Part shown: piece by piece, positions 27,876-37,396 of the stretch
How the letters are laid out: each line of letters opens with the position of its first letter
Position numbering within the stretch: the first letter of the stretch is position 1
Assembly: GCF_902859645.1 (NCBI RefSeq)
Contig: NZ_CADIJR010000012.1
Span: 1 to 64,000, forward strand
From: Achromobacter insuavis
Lineage (GTDB): Bacteria; Pseudomonadota; Gammaproteobacteria; Burkholderiales; Burkholderiaceae_B
Reading direction: 5' to 3'
DNA: 64,000 nucleotides
Position numbers and translations under genes: made by a program
The notes under the pieces: generated by a model
Database searches by the model: none
The model's input: only the letters and a program-made list of their open reading frames with translations
Told to the model about the DNA's origin: nothing

Positions 27876-29039
27876 TTACACGCCCTTCTTCAGTTCCTGG
27901 ACCTTGTCCGTGGCTTCCCACGAGAATTCCGGCTCGGAACGGCCGAAGTGGCCATACGCGGCGGTCTTGGTGTAGATCGGGCGCAGCAGGTCGAGCATGT
28001 TGACGATGCCCTTCGGACGCAGGTCGAAGTGCTCGCGCACCAGCTTGGCGATCTGGTCGTCGGGAATGACGCCGGTGCCTTCGGTGTAGACGGTGATGTT
28101 GATGGGCTCGGCCACGCCGATGGCGTAGCTGACCTGCACCTGGCACTGGCGCGCCAGGCCGGCGGCCACGATGTTCTTGGCCACGTAGCGGGCGGCGTAG
28201 GCGGCCGAACGGTCGACCTTGGACGGATCCTTGCCCGAGAACGCACCGCCACCGTGCGGGCATGCGCCGCCGTAGGTGTCGACGATGATCTTGCGGCCGG
28301 TCAGGCCGCAATCGCCCTGCGGGCCGCCGATGACGAAGCGGCCGGTCGGGTTGACCAGGAACTTGGTCTTGGGCGTGATCAGGCCGTCGGGGAAGCTGGG
28401 CTTGATGATGTCTTCGATCACGGCTTCGCGGATGGTCTCCTGCGAGACTTCCGGCGCGTGCTGGGTCGAGAGCACCACGGTGTCGACTTCGGCCGGGCGG
28501 CCGTCGACGTAGCGGAAGGTCACTTGCGACTTGGCGTCCGGGCGCAGCCACGCCAGGCGGCCGTCCTTGCGCAGTTCGCTCTGGCGCTGCACCAGGCGGT
28601 GCGCGTACCAGATCGGGGCCGGCATCAGGTCGGGGGTTTCGTCGCAGGCGTAGCCGAACATCAGGCCTTGGTCGCCCGCGCCCTGGTTCAGGTAGTCTTC
28701 CGAGCTGCGGTCCACGCCCTGGGCGATGTCCGGCGATTGCTTGTCGTAGGCGACCAGCACCGCGCAACCCTTGTAGTCGATGCCGTACTCGGTGTTGTCG
28801 TAGCCGATGCGGCGGATCGTGTCGCGCGCGACCTGGATGTAGTCGACGTTGGCGGTGGTGGTGATTTCACCGGCCAGCACGACCAGACCCGTGTTGCACA
28901 GGGTCTCCGCGGCCACGCGGGCGTTCGGGTCCTGGGTGAAGATGGCGTCCAGAATCGCGTCGGAAACCTGGTCGGCTACCTTGTCGGGGTGCCCTTCGGA
29001 AACGGATTCGGAGGTGAAGAGAAAGTCGTTATTGGCCAC
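27876..29039 (-). CDS. metK: S-adenosylmethionine synthetase
   Basis: 387 residues; makes SAM from methionine and ATP. Motifs: [15 protein letters not shown] at the start, [12 protein letters not shown] for ATP binding, and [19 protein letters not shown] in the C-terminal half. There is no usable ATG at the family N-terminus; the GTG at 29039 lies 7 bases after AAAGGACG and gives the exact family start [12 protein letters not shown]. The gene has a leader of perhaps 180 nt with a hairpin next to the ribosome site. Confidence 0.96.
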   Translation of the reverse strand: MANNDFLFTSESVSEGHPDKVADQVSDAILDAIFTQDPNARVAAETLCNTGLVVLAGEITTTANVDYIQVARDTIRRIGYDNTEYGIDYKGCAVLVAYDKQSPDIAQGVDRSSEDYLNQGAGDQGLMFGYACDETPDLMPAPIWYAHRLVQRQSELRKDGRLAWLRPDAKSQVTFRYVDGRPAEVDTVVLSTQHAPEVSQETIREAVIEDIIKPSFPDGLITPKTKFLVNPTGRFVIGGPQGDCGLTGRKIIVDTYGGACPHGGGAFSGKDPSKVDRSAAYAARYVAKNIVAAGLARQCQVQVSYAIGVAEPINITVYTEGTGVIPDDQIAKLVREHFDLRPKGIVNMLDLLRPIYTKTAAYGHFGRSEPEFSWEATDKVQELKKGV

Positions 29040-29226
29040 AGATGCGTCCTTTGATGTCCGGTACAGCCGGAACTTAGGTTCACGAGGCGCGTTGCACCCC
29101 GGACTGCATGGAATACGCTGATCTGGGCGCGACGCTTTAGCGGATTTGGCAAGCGACGCGCAACGCGCCGGGATCCTGCCGTCGCCCCGCAAGTTGTCGG
29201 TTAACTCGGCGACGGGTCGATTTTAA
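29040..29226 (-). promoter_or_regulatory. Leader region of metK
   Basis: Reading toward metK: a possible -10 (TTAAAAT, 29220-29226) and about 180 bases of leader ending in a hairpin TCCGG-CTGTA-CCGGA (29057-29071) directly before the ribosome site AAAGGA. No known SAM riboswitch class was recognised. The same gap must hold the promoter of the divergent acyltransferase gene. Confidence 0.4.
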
Positions 29227-29315
29227 GCGAAAATGCGGTTCTTATGCTTGTGTCACGGGTGGGGTCTTTCGCCCGAGCACCGGCACCACCATGCCCGATA
29301 TCGCCCATTTGCCGC

Positions 29316-30182
29316 ATGCTGCTCGCCCTGTTCCGCCTGTTCGCATCCCTGCCCCTGCCCGTCGCGCACGCGCTCGGGCGCCTGCTCGGCCGCATCGCGT
29401 ATGCGTTTCCCGGCAAGTACCGGCGCCGCCTGCGGGCCAATGCGACGCAGGCCGGCTACCCCGACGCGGCCTTTGCCCGCCGCGCGGCCGGCGAGGCCGG
29501 CGCCATGATCCTGGAGATGCCGCGGGTCTGGTTCCGCAATGAACAAAGCCTGGCCCAGGTCGTGTCCGACGACAACGACGTGGTGGCCGCGGCCCGCGCC
29601 GAGAACCGCGGCATCCTGTTCCTGACCCCTCACCTGGGCTGTTTCGAGATCACCGCGCGCTATCTGGCCCGCCTGATGCCCATGACGGTGATGTTCCGCC
29701 CGCCGCGCAAGGACATCCTGGCGCCGTTGCTGGAAACCGCGCGCAACGGCTCCGCGGTCAACGCCGTGCCGGCCACCATGCAGGGCGTGCGGGAATTCGT
29801 GCGGGCCCTGCGGCGCGGCGAGTCGGTTGGCATGCTGCCCGACCAGGCGCCGGGCGTCGGCGACGGCGTCTGGGCGCCATTTTTCGGACGCATGGCCTAC
29901 ACCATGACCCTGCCCGGCAAACTGGCCACCCAGACCGGCGTCCCCATCATCCTGACCGCCGGCGAACGCCTGCCGGGCGGCCGCGGCTGGCGCATCCACT
30001 ACGTGCGGGTGCCCGAGCCGCTGCCCGCCGATCCGCAAGCCCAGGCCGCGCTCCTCAACGCCGCCATGGAAACGCTGATCCGCCGCTGCCCGCAGCAGTA
30101 TCTCTGGAGCTACAACCGCTACAAGACCCCGCGCGGCGCCCCGCCCGCCCCCGCCGACGACGCGGCCACCGCGCCCCACTGA
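29316..30182 (+). CDS. lpxL: Lipid A biosynthesis lauroyl/myristoyl acyltransferase (first copy)
   Basis: 288-residue LpxL/HtrB-family late acyltransferase that adds a secondary acyl chain to lipid A at the inner membrane. The catalytic H-x4-E motif is HLGCFE (about residue 111), and MLPDQAPGVGDGVWAPFFG is the second conserved block. An N-terminal hydrophobic segment (LLALFRLFASLPLPVAHALG) anchors it. The ATG at 29316 is chosen because the open frame upstream adds a non-family leader. It is followed 49 bp on by a second family member. Confidence 0.88.
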   Translation: MLLALFRLFASLPLPVAHALGRLLGRIAYAFPGKYRRRLRANATQAGYPDAAFARRAAGEAGAMILEMPRVWFRNEQSLAQVVSDDNDVVAAARAENRGILFLTPHLGCFEITARYLARLMPMTVMFRPPRKDILAPLLETARNGSAVNAVPATMQGVREFVRALRRGESVGMLPDQAPGVGDGVWAPFFGRMAYTMTLPGKLATQTGVPIILTAGERLPGGRGWRIHYVRVPEPLPADPQAQAALLNAAMETLIRRCPQQYLWSYNRYKTPRGAPPAPADDAATAPH

Positions 30183-30231
30183 AGCCGGCGCCCACGCCCC
30201 GCCGCCCTGGTCTCAAGCTCCCCACCTGTCC

Positions 30232-31122
30232 ATGAAAGAATCGAAAACGCGCACGCTGGTCAATCTGCTGAAATGGTTCGGCCGCATGCGGCCGTCCACC
30301 CGGCTACGCATCGGCGCCGCGCTCGGCTGGCTGGCCATGCGCCTGGCCAAATCGCGCACCCGCATCGTGCGCCGCAATCTCGAACTGTGCTTTCCCGAGC
30401 AACCCGAGGAAGTGCGCGAACGCTGGGTGCGCGAGCACTTCCGGGCGCTGGCGCAGTCCATCGTCGACCGCGGCGTGCTGTGGTACGGCACCCCCGAAGC
30501 CATCAAGGACATGGTCACGCAGAGTGGCGCCGACCGCATCAATGAACTGACCGCCCAGGGCCGCGCGGTGATCCTGCTGGCGCCGCACTTCATCGGCCTG
30601 GACGCGGCCGCCACCCGCCTCACCATGGAAGTGCCGAGCGCGGCCACCATGTACACGCCGCAGAGCGACCCGCACATCGACGCCGTGGTGGCCGCCGGCC
30701 GCGCCCGCTTCAACGAGGTGTTCCTGGTCAGCCGCAAGGACGGCGTGCGCGACCTGATCCGCCACCTGCGCGCGCCGCGCCCGGTGTACTACCTGCCCGA
30801 CATGGACTTCGGCCGCCAGGGCGCCGTGTTCGCGCCGTTCTTCGGCATCCAGGCGGCGACCCTGCTGGCCACCGCGCAGCTGGCCAAGAAATGGGACGCG
30901 GCCGTGCTGCCGATCCTGGATTTCTGGAACCCGGAGACTGGCCGCTACCACGCCGAGGTGCTGCCGCCGCTGGAGAACTTCCCCGGCGACGATACGCTGG
31001 AAGAAGCCACGGCGCGCCTGAACCGCGAGCTGGAGGGCTGGGTGCGGCGCTGCCCCAGCCAGTATTACTGGGTCCACCGCCGTTTCAAGACCCGTCCGCC
31101 GGGCGAGCCCAAGATCTACTAG
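30232..31122 (+). CDS. lpxL: Lipid A biosynthesis acyltransferase (second copy)
   Basis: 296 residues, same family as its upstream neighbour but clearly diverged: the catalytic motif is HFIGLD (H-x4-D, about residue 123) and the second block reads [19 protein letters not shown]. Bordetella species carry two lpxL genes in tandem that add different secondary acyl chains to lipid A; this pair fits that arrangement. Which acyl chain each adds cannot be read here. Confidence 0.88.
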   Translation: MKESKTRTLVNLLKWFGRMRPSTRLRIGAALGWLAMRLAKSRTRIVRRNLELCFPEQPEEVRERWVREHFRALAQSIVDRGVLWYGTPEAIKDMVTQSGADRINELTAQGRAVILLAPHFIGLDAAATRLTMEVPSAATMYTPQSDPHIDAVVAAGRARFNEVFLVSRKDGVRDLIRHLRAPRPVYYLPDMDFGRQGAVFAPFFGIQAATLLATAQLAKKWDAAVLPILDFWNPETGRYHAEVLPPLENFPGDDTLEEATARLNRELEGWVRRCPSQYYWVHRRFKTRPPGEPKIY

Positions 31123-31162
31123 GGCAGGCCCGCGCCGGGGCGGTTTCCCGGGCCAGAATGGG

Positions 31163-31168
31163 CGATAA
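31163..31168 (+). promoter_or_regulatory. -10 element close to the dapF start
   Basis: GATAAT ends 7 bases before the dapF ATG, with only C residues between and no Shine-Dalgarno. If used, it gives a leaderless or nearly leaderless dapF mRNA. No good -35 is visible. Confidence 0.45.
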
Positions 31169-31175
31169 TCCCCCC

Positions 31176-32069
31176 ATGAACTGGAACTTCACCAAAATGC
31201 ATGGCGCGGGCAACGACTTCGTCGTCCTGGACGGGGTCCGCCAGGCCATCGAAATGACGCCCGAGCGCGCCCGCGCGCTGGGCGACCGCCACTTCGGCAT
31301 CGGCGCCGACCAGATCCTGCTGGTCGAACGCGCCACCCGGCCCGACGCCGACTTCCGCTACCGCATCTTCAATTCCGACGGCAGCGAGGTCGAGCACTGC
31401 GGCAACGGCGCGCGCTGCTTCGTGCGCTTCGTGCACGAGCAGGGCCTGTCCGACCGCAACCCGCTGCGCGCCGAGATCGCCACCGGCATCCTGGTGCTGG
31501 ACGAGGGCGACGACGAGCAGGTCACGGTCGACATGGGCAGCACCCGCTTCGACCCGGCCGCGTTGCCGTTCGACACCTCCGGGCTCGCCTCCCGCACCGA
31601 AGGCCAGGACACGCTGTGGGAGCTGGAACTCGACGTGCCCGCCGGCCTGCCGCGCAGCGTGGCCCTGTCGGCCGTGGCCATCTCCAACCCGCACGCCGTG
31701 CAGGTGGTGGATAACGTCGACACCGCGCCGGTCGCCATCGTCGGTCCGCTGATCGAGAACCACCCGCGCTTTGCCCGCCGCGTCAACGCCGGTTTCATGC
31801 AGATCGTCGATCGCCACAACATCCGCCTGCGCGTGCACGAACGCGGCGCCGGCGAGACGCTGGCCTGCGGCACCGGCGCCTGCGCCGCCGTCGCGGCCGG
31901 CATCCGCCGCGGCCTGCTCGATTCCCCGGTGCGCGTGCAGACGCGCGGCGGCGTGCTGACCATCGCCTGGAACGGCGACCAGCTGCGCATGACCGGACCG
32001 GCCGAATCCGTCTTCACGGGGCAGGTCGACATCGACAAGCTCGTCTTCTCCATGGCGCTGAACCGATAA
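31176..32069 (+). CDS. dapF: Diaminopimelate epimerase
   Basis: 297 residues; converts LL- to meso-diaminopimelate for lysine and peptidoglycan. The two catalytic cysteines lie in [10 protein letters not shown] (about residue 73) and [11 protein letters not shown] (about residue 230), with the opening [13 protein letters not shown]. It heads the conserved trio dapF - DUF484 - xerC, with a 4-base gap to the next gene. Confidence 0.95.
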   Translation: MNWNFTKMHGAGNDFVVLDGVRQAIEMTPERARALGDRHFGIGADQILLVERATRPDADFRYRIFNSDGSEVEHCGNGARCFVRFVHEQGLSDRNPLRAEIATGILVLDEGDDEQVTVDMGSTRFDPAALPFDTSGLASRTEGQDTLWELELDVPAGLPRSVALSAVAISNPHAVQVVDNVDTAPVAIVGPLIENHPRFARRVNAGFMQIVDRHNIRLRVHERGAGETLACGTGACAAVAAGIRRGLLDSPVRVQTRGGVLTIAWNGDQLRMTGPAESVFTGQVDIDKLVFSMALNR

Positions 32070-32073
32070 CCCC

Positions 32074-32751
32074 ATGACCGATACCGCTTTCACCGCCCAG
32101 GACATCGCCAACTTCCTGCAGGAACACCCCGGCTTCTTCGACGAGCACGCCGACGTCTTCGCCACGCTGCAGGTGCCGCACCCGCACGGCTCGCGCGCCA
32201 TTTCGCTGGGCGAACGCCAGATCCTCACGCTGCGCGAACGCAACCGCGAACTCGAGTGGCGCCTGAACGAGCTGGTGCGCAACGCCACCGCCAACGAAAC
32301 CATCGGCAGCCACATCTCCAAATGGTGCTGCCGCCTGCTGTCCGAACCGGATCCGCAATTGGTGCCCGGCGAAATCGCCCTGGGCCTGGCTGAACAATTC
32401 GAACTGAACCACGTGGCGCTGCGCCTGTGGAACCTGCCCGAGCTGCCCGACACCGGCTATGGCGAACCCGTCACGCAGGACGTGCGCACCTTCACCGACA
32501 GCCTGAAGACGCCGTACTGCGGCACCGACACAGCCTTCGAAGCCGTCGGCTGGCTGGACGCCAAGCCCAAGTCGCTGGCCCTGGTGCCGCTGCGCCTGGA
32601 GGCCGAAGGCGCCAGCGTCGGCCTGCTGGTGCTGGGGTCGGACGACGCCGAACGCTTTACGCCCGAGATGGGCACCGCGTTCCTGGAAGCCATCGGCCAG
32701 TTGGCCTCGGCGGCGCTGCACCGGCTGAACCCGGCCGCGCCCAAGGCCTGA
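32074..32751 (+). CDS. DUF484 family protein
   Basis: 225 residues of the DUF484 family (E. coli YigA), with a GAF-like fold in the C-terminal part. The opening AQDIANFLQEHPGFFDEHAD and SLGERQILTLRERNRELEW (a coiled-coil helix) are typical. It always lies between dapF and xerC in many proteobacteria, as here; its function is unknown. Confidence 0.9.
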   Translation: MTDTAFTAQDIANFLQEHPGFFDEHADVFATLQVPHPHGSRAISLGERQILTLRERNRELEWRLNELVRNATANETIGSHISKWCCRLLSEPDPQLVPGEIALGLAEQFELNHVALRLWNLPELPDTGYGEPVTQDVRTFTDSLKTPYCGTDTAFEAVGWLDAKPKSLALVPLRLEAEGASVGLLVLGSDDAERFTPEMGTAFLEAIGQLASAALHRLNPAAPKA

Positions 32752-32758
32752 GCCGATC

Positions 32759-33760
32759 ATGACGGCGGGGGCCCCGGAACACGCCATGCCAACGCAAGCG
32801 CCGGACGCCCCCCTGCCCGATCCGATGGCCGCCTGGCTGCGCCATCTGGAAAGCAATCGCCGCTATTCGCCCCACACGCTGGACGGCTACCGGCGCGAGC
32901 TGCGCTTCCTGATCGAACTGGCCGAACGCGCCAAGCTGCCGCTCGACAAGCTCGGCAACGGCCACATCCGCCAATTCGTCGCGCGGCTGCATGCGCAGGG
33001 CCGCGGCCCGCGCAGCCTGGCGCGCACGCTGGCGGCCTGGCGCGGCTTCTACCAATGGTGGGCGCCGACGATCGGCCTGGCCGGCAACCCGGTGGCCGGG
33101 GTGCGCGCGCCCAAGGCGCCGCGCGGCCTGCCCAAGGCCCTGTCGGTGGAACAGACCCAGGCCTTGCTGGATCGCCCTGCGGCCAAGGTCGCCACCGAGC
33201 CGGCCGCCCTGCGCGACCAGGCCATGTTCGAATTGCTGTATTCCAGCGGCCTGCGGCTGTCGGAACTGGTCGGGCTGGACCTGCGCTACACGCGCTCGGC
33301 CGAGCATGAATCGCGCGGCTGGCTCAGCCTGGAAGAGGCCGAGGTGATCGTGCTGGGCAAGGGCGGCAAGCGCCGCTCGGTGCCGGTGGGCCAGGCCGCT
33401 TTGGCGGCGCTGCGGCGCTGGATCGACGTGCGCGAGCAGTTGGCGCCCCCGGCCGCTTCGGCCGACGATGCCGCCGCTTTGTTCCTCGGCGCCCGCGGCC
33501 GGCGCATCTCGCCGCGCGTGGTGCAATTGCAGCTGGCCCGGATCGCGCAGGCCGCCGGCCTGCCGACCCATGTGCATCCGCACGTGCTGCGCCACAGCTT
33601 CGCCAGCCACGTGTTGCAATCGGCGCAGGACCTGCGCGCCGTGCAGGAAATGCTGGGCCACGCCAACATCTCGACCACCCAGATCTATACCCGGCTGGAC
33701 TTCCAGCACCTGGCGCGGGCGTACGACCAGGCCCATCCGCGCGCGGGCCGCAAGTCCTGA
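32759..33760 (+). CDS. xerC: Tyrosine recombinase XerC
   Basis: 333-residue site-specific recombinase that, with XerD, resolves chromosome dimers at dif. All catalytic residues are visible: Arg in SSGLRLSEL, Lys in GKGGKRRSVP, HxxR in HVLRHSFASH, His in MLGHANIST and the nucleophile Tyr in TQIYTRLDF. The N-terminal SAM-like core-binding domain starts at about residue 22. An internal ATG at 32786 is an alternative start nine codons later. Its position after dapF-DUF484 supports XerC over XerD. Confidence 0.93.
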   Translation: MTAGAPEHAMPTQAPDAPLPDPMAAWLRHLESNRRYSPHTLDGYRRELRFLIELAERAKLPLDKLGNGHIRQFVARLHAQGRGPRSLARTLAAWRGFYQWWAPTIGLAGNPVAGVRAPKAPRGLPKALSVEQTQALLDRPAAKVATEPAALRDQAMFELLYSSGLRLSELVGLDLRYTRSAEHESRGWLSLEEAEVIVLGKGGKRRSVPVGQAALAALRRWIDVREQLAPPAASADDAAALFLGARGRRISPRVVQLQLARIAQAAGLPTHVHPHVLRHSFASHVLQSAQDLRAVQEMLGHANISTTQIYTRLDFQHLARAYDQAHPRAGRKS

Positions 33761-33762
33761 AC

Positions 33763-33784
33763 GCGGCGGCGTTTCAGCCGCCGC
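33763..33784. terminator. Hairpin between convergent xerC and NicO genes
   Basis: GCGGCGGC and GCCGCCGC pair around GTTTCA. The hairpin covers the end of the NicO gene and the 13-bp gap after xerC. It lacks a T-run, so it is a weak terminator at best, perhaps Rho-assisted. Confidence 0.4.
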
Positions 33785-34889
33785 CGGCCAGCATGCCGCC
33801 CAGCAGCAGCACGCCCAGCGCCAGCACCGCCAGCGCCGCCAAGGCTTCCACCCCGTAACGCAAACGCGCCGCCGCGACGCCCGACAGGCGCGCGCCCAGC
33901 GCATTGGCCGCGCCGCCGGCCGCGACCGCCAGGCAGGCCAGCGCCGCCACCGTCAGGCCCGTGCCCAGGCCCATCGCCAGGGCCGAGGCCACCCCGGCCA
34001 GAAAGAATCCCTGCGACAGCGCGAACACCAGCACGATCAGCGCGCCGCTGCAGGGCCGCAAGCCCACGGCGAAAATGGCCGACCAGGCGCGGCGCCAGTT
34101 CAACGGCCCCGCCACCTGCTCCGGCGGCGGCACATGGGCATGGCCGCAGCCGCAATCGTCGTGATGGTCATGCGGATCAACGTGCGCGTGACCATGGCCC
34201 TCTCCACGAACCTCGCCCTGGGCAATCGGCGCCGGCGCGTGGATCGCAATGGCGCGCAAGGCCGCGGCCCCCTTCAGGGCCGGCGCCGCCACGGCAGGCG
34301 ATGCGACCACCGCGGCCGCACGGGCCGGACGCCGCCGCAACAGCGGCCGGATCGCCTTGATCCAGACCAGCCACGCGCCCAGCAGGGTCACCAGCCCATA
34401 CGAAGCCAGCTCCAGCCAGCGCGTGGCCTGGTTCATCGCCGCGGCCGTGGCGTTGAACACCAGCGCCAGCACCGCCACCATGGCGATCGCCACCAGCGCC
34501 TGCACCAGCGACGACACCAACGCCAGCAGCGCGCCGTTGCGCGCGGTCTGCCGGTTTGCCAGCACATAAGAGGAAATCACCGCCTTGCCATGGCCCGGGC
34601 CGAGCGCATGGAACACGCCGTAGGCGAACGACAGCCCGATCAGCAGCCAGGCGCCGCCATCGGCCTGCCAGGCGCGCACCGCCGCCGTCAACTGGCGGTA
34701 GAAATGGGTCTGCCACACCGAAACCTGGCCGAAGACGCCCGCCAGCCAACCGGGACCGCCCAGGCCGGCGCCGCTCTCCGGCACGCCGAAGGGATGCGCG
34801 CCCTGCGCGTCGGCCAGGCCGGCCCAGGCCATCGCGGCCAGCGCGAACAGCCACGCCAGCGCGGCGGCCGGACGCCGCGCTACGAACAT
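33774..34889 (-). CDS. NicO-family nickel/cobalt (divalent metal) permease
   Basis: 371 residues with a signal-like N-terminus and about six membrane segments. Hallmarks are the HALGPGHGKAVISSY motif in the first half and VGLRPCSGALIVLVFAL in the second. Between them is a His/Asp/Cys-rich loop (HGHAHVDPHDHHDDCGCGHA, about residues 215-240) able to bind metal. The family is described for nickel and cobalt uptake or efflux. Here it is last in the znu operon and overlaps the DUF1007 gene by 10 bp, so zinc or a broader metal role is possible. Confidence 0.88.
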   Translation of the reverse strand: MFVARRPAAALAWLFALAAMAWAGLADAQGAHPFGVPESGAGLGGPGWLAGVFGQVSVWQTHFYRQLTAAVRAWQADGGAWLLIGLSFAYGVFHALGPGHGKAVISSYVLANRQTARNGALLALVSSLVQALVAIAMVAVLALVFNATAAAMNQATRWLELASYGLVTLLGAWLVWIKAIRPLLRRRPARAAAVVASPAVAAPALKGAAALRAIAIHAPAPIAQGEVRGEGHGHAHVDPHDHHDDCGCGHAHVPPPEQVAGPLNWRRAWSAIFAVGLRPCSGALIVLVFALSQGFFLAGVASALAMGLGTGLTVAALACLAVAAGGAANALGARLSGVAAARLRYGVEALAALAVLALGVLLLGGMLAGGG

Positions 34890-35563
34890 TGCACCTCGAT
34901 ACGGTGCGTCAGCCCCTTGGTGATGGCGAAAAGCTCTTCCGGCAGCGCGTCCGGATCGGCCGGGATCGCGGCCAGTTGCTGCATGGTGTTCCAATCCAGT
35001 TCCTTGGGCTTGCGGTAAGCCTGCTTGCAGGCCGCCGCGCCGGGTCCGCCCAGCGCGACCGCCCCCTTGTCGTCGAAGGCGTAGGCCACGAAGTAGGTCG
35101 GGTCGTAGATGTCCACCTGCGCGCCCGCGGCGTCCAGCGCGGCGGGCTCGGCCAGCGGCAGCGTGAACGCCAGCGCCAGCCGGCCGGTCTTGGCGTTCCA
35201 GGTCACGCGCGCATCGCGCGGCGCGGCGAACACCGCGCTCTTGCCCGCCACGGTGACCCGCGTGAAGTAATGCGACACCGGTTCGCCCAGCGCCTTCATC
35301 CAATCCTGCGCCATGCCTTTCAGGGTGTCTTCGGGCAAGGCGCCGCCCTTGCCCTTCTTGAGTCCCTGCGTGGCATAGGCGCCGAACATCTCATCGAACA
35401 GCCAGACCTGGCGCACCGCCGTCACGCGATGCTGCTCGTCCAGGTCGATGACGGCGCGCGCGTCGATCCACATATGCGGGTGGGCGCCGGCGGCGCCGGC
35501 CGCCAGCGCGCCCGCCACGGCGATCAGGGCTGCAAGGCCGCGGCGAGTTGACGAACGTTCCAT
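34880..35563 (-). CDS. DUF1007 periplasmic metal-related protein
   Basis: 227 residues with a signal peptide (RGLAALIAVAGALAAGAAGA) followed at once by HPHMWIDARA, the DUF1007 signature whose two His may bind metal at the new N-terminus. Family members are found fused to or next to NicO permeases. The start lies 40 bp inside the end of znuA and the stop overlaps the NicO start, so all three are translationally linked. Probably a periplasmic metal-binding partner of the permease. Confidence 0.87.
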   Translation of the reverse strand: MERSSTRRGLAALIAVAGALAAGAAGAHPHMWIDARAVIDLDEQHRVTAVRQVWLFDEMFGAYATQGLKKGKGGALPEDTLKGMAQDWMKALGEPVSHYFTRVTVAGKSAVFAAPRDARVTWNAKTGRLALAFTLPLAEPAALDAAGAQVDIYDPTYFVAYAFDDKGAVALGGPGAAACKQAYRKPKELDWNTMQQLAAIPADPDALPEELFAITKGLTHRIEVQCS

Positions 35564-36510
35564 TCAAACATTTCCAGGTAGGTGGCGCCGGGCTGTCCGG
35601 GCTTGGACAGGGCATCGGAATACAGCGTACCACCCACCTTCGCGCCGGTTTCACGCGCGATCTGCTGCACCAGGCGCGGGCTGGTGATGTTCTCGATGAA
35701 CACCGCCGGCACCTTGTCGCGCTTGACCTGCTCGATGATGCGGGCCACGTCGCCGGCGGACGGCTCGGCTTCGGTCGAGATGCCCATCGCCGCGATGAAG
35801 CTCACGCCATAGGCATCGCCGAAATAGCCGAACGCATCATGCGAGGTGACCACCTTGCGGCGCTCCGCCGGAATCGCCGCGAAGGTCTTGCGCACGGCCG
35901 CATCCGCCGCCTGCACGCGGGCGATGTAGGCATCGGCGCGCTTGCGGTAGGCATCGGCATGGGCCGGATCGGCGGCGGCCAGGCCGTCGGCCACGTTGCG
36001 CGCGTAGATCACGCCGTTGGCCAGGTTCTGCCAGGCGTGCGGATCGGCGTCGTGGTGGTGATGGCCGCCGTGGTCGTGGGCATGGCCATGATCGTGGTCC
36101 TTGTCGTCATGCTTGTCACCGTGCTCGTCGCCATGGCCCGCGAACTTGCGCGGCGTCACGCCCTTGGAGGCGACCACGGTCGGCCCGGCAAAGCCGGAGG
36201 CCTTGACCAGGCGCGGCAGCCAGGCCTCGAAGTCCAGGCCGTTGACAAACAGCACCTTGGCGGCCGCCAGCTTCTTGGCGTCGGCGGGCGTGGGTTCGTA
36301 TTCGTGGGCATCGCCGTCCGGGCCCACCAGCGTGCTCACCTTGATGTCGGCGCCGCCGACTTCCTGCACGATGTCGCCCAGGATCGAGAAGCTGGCCACG
36401 ACCGGCAACGGTTCGGCCGCCTGCGCCGCGCCGAAGGCGGTGGACAGCCACAGGCCGGCCGCGGCCAGCATGACACGGCGGCGCGCCAGCGCCGGAAAGA
36501 GGGAAGGCAT
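35524..36510 (-). CDS. znuA: Zinc ABC transporter substrate-binding protein
   Basis: 328-residue cluster A-I receptor. Signal peptide RRVMLAAAGLWLSTAFGAAQA; the mature chain starts EPLPVVASFSILGDIVQEVG. The zinc site uses His in DAHEYEPTPAD (about residue 69), a His in ADPHAWQNL (about 159), a His in TSHDAFGYFG and the late Glu/Asp. A His/Asp-rich loop (HGDEHGDKHDDKDHDHGHAH) between them is typical of ZnuA and distinguishes it from manganese receptors. AAGGAG precedes the ATG at 36510. Confidence 0.93.
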   Translation of the reverse strand: MPSLFPALARRRVMLAAAGLWLSTAFGAAQAAEPLPVVASFSILGDIVQEVGGADIKVSTLVGPDGDAHEYEPTPADAKKLAAAKVLFVNGLDFEAWLPRLVKASGFAGPTVVASKGVTPRKFAGHGDEHGDKHDDKDHDHGHAHDHGGHHHHDADPHAWQNLANGVIYARNVADGLAAADPAHADAYRKRADAYIARVQAADAAVRKTFAAIPAERRKVVTSHDAFGYFGDAYGVSFIAAMGISTEAEPSAGDVARIIEQVKRDKVPAVFIENITSPRLVQQIARETGAKVGGTLYSDALSKPGQPGATYLEMFEWNVRQLAAALQP

Positions 36511-36529
36511 GGTGAATCTCCTTGAGAGT

Positions 36530-37396
36530 TCAGGCCCGGCGCGAGACGCGCGGCGCCCGCAGCAACCCGCCATGCGGGCCGCAGACGATGGAAAACAGGT
36601 AACAGACGCCGGCGGCCAGGATGATGGCGGGCGAGGCCGGCACGTTGAAGTGGTACGACACCAGCAGGCCGGCGACCGACGCCGCCACGCCGACGCCCGC
36701 GGCCAGCGGCAGCTGGCCGGCGGCGGAACGCAACCAGAATCGGGCGGCGGCCGCCGGCAGCATCATGATGCCGACCACCATCAAGGTGCCCAGCACCTGG
36801 AAGCCCGCCACCAGGTTCACCACCACCAGCACCAGGAAGATCATGTGGACCCAGCCGCCACGCCCGCCACTGGCGCGCAGGAAGGCCGGATCCAGGCACT
36901 CCGCCACCAGCAGCCGATAGAGCGCGGCCAGCGCCAGCAGCGTGACGCTGGCCGTGATCGTGACCAGCAGCAGCGACGCGTCATCCAGCCCCAGCACCGT
37001 GCCGAACAGCACGTGCAGCAGATCCATGTTGGAGCCGCGCAGCGACACCAGCAGCACCCCCAGGCCCAGCGAGATCAGGTAGAACGCGGCGAAGCTGGCG
37101 TCCTCGCGCAGCGGCGTCAGGCGCGCCACCAGACCGGCCAGCAGGGCCACCACCAGGCCGGTGATGATGCCGCCCAGCATCATGGCCCACAGCGACAGGC
37201 CCGATAGCAGGAAGCCGGCCGCCACGCCTGGCAGGATGGCGTGCGACATGGCGTCGCCCATCAGGCTCATGCGCCGCAGCACCAGGAACACGCCCAGCGG
37301 CGCCGCGCCCAGCGACAGCGAGCAGGCGCCGGCCAGCGCGCGCCGCATGAAGCCGTAATCGATGAAGGGCGCCACGACCCATTGCAGCACGCTCAT
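36530..37396 (-). CDS. znuB: Zinc ABC transporter permease
   Basis: 288 residues with eight or nine membrane segments, ABC-3 family. Characteristic stretches are RRALAGACSLSLGAAPLGVF near the start, RRMSLMGDAMSHAILPGVAA and GTLMVVGIMMLPAAAARFW. Its ATG overlaps the znuC stop as ATGA, and znuA follows after 19 bp. Confidence 0.93.
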   Translation of the reverse strand: MSVLQWVVAPFIDYGFMRRALAGACSLSLGAAPLGVFLVLRRMSLMGDAMSHAILPGVAAGFLLSGLSLWAMMLGGIITGLVVALLAGLVARLTPLREDASFAAFYLISLGLGVLLVSLRGSNMDLLHVLFGTVLGLDDASLLLVTITASVTLLALAALYRLLVAECLDPAFLRASGGRGGWVHMIFLVLVVVNLVAGFQVLGTLMVVGIMMLPAAAARFWLRSAAGQLPLAAGVGVAASVAGLLVSYHFNVPASPAIILAAGVCYLFSIVCGPHGGLLRAPRVSRRA

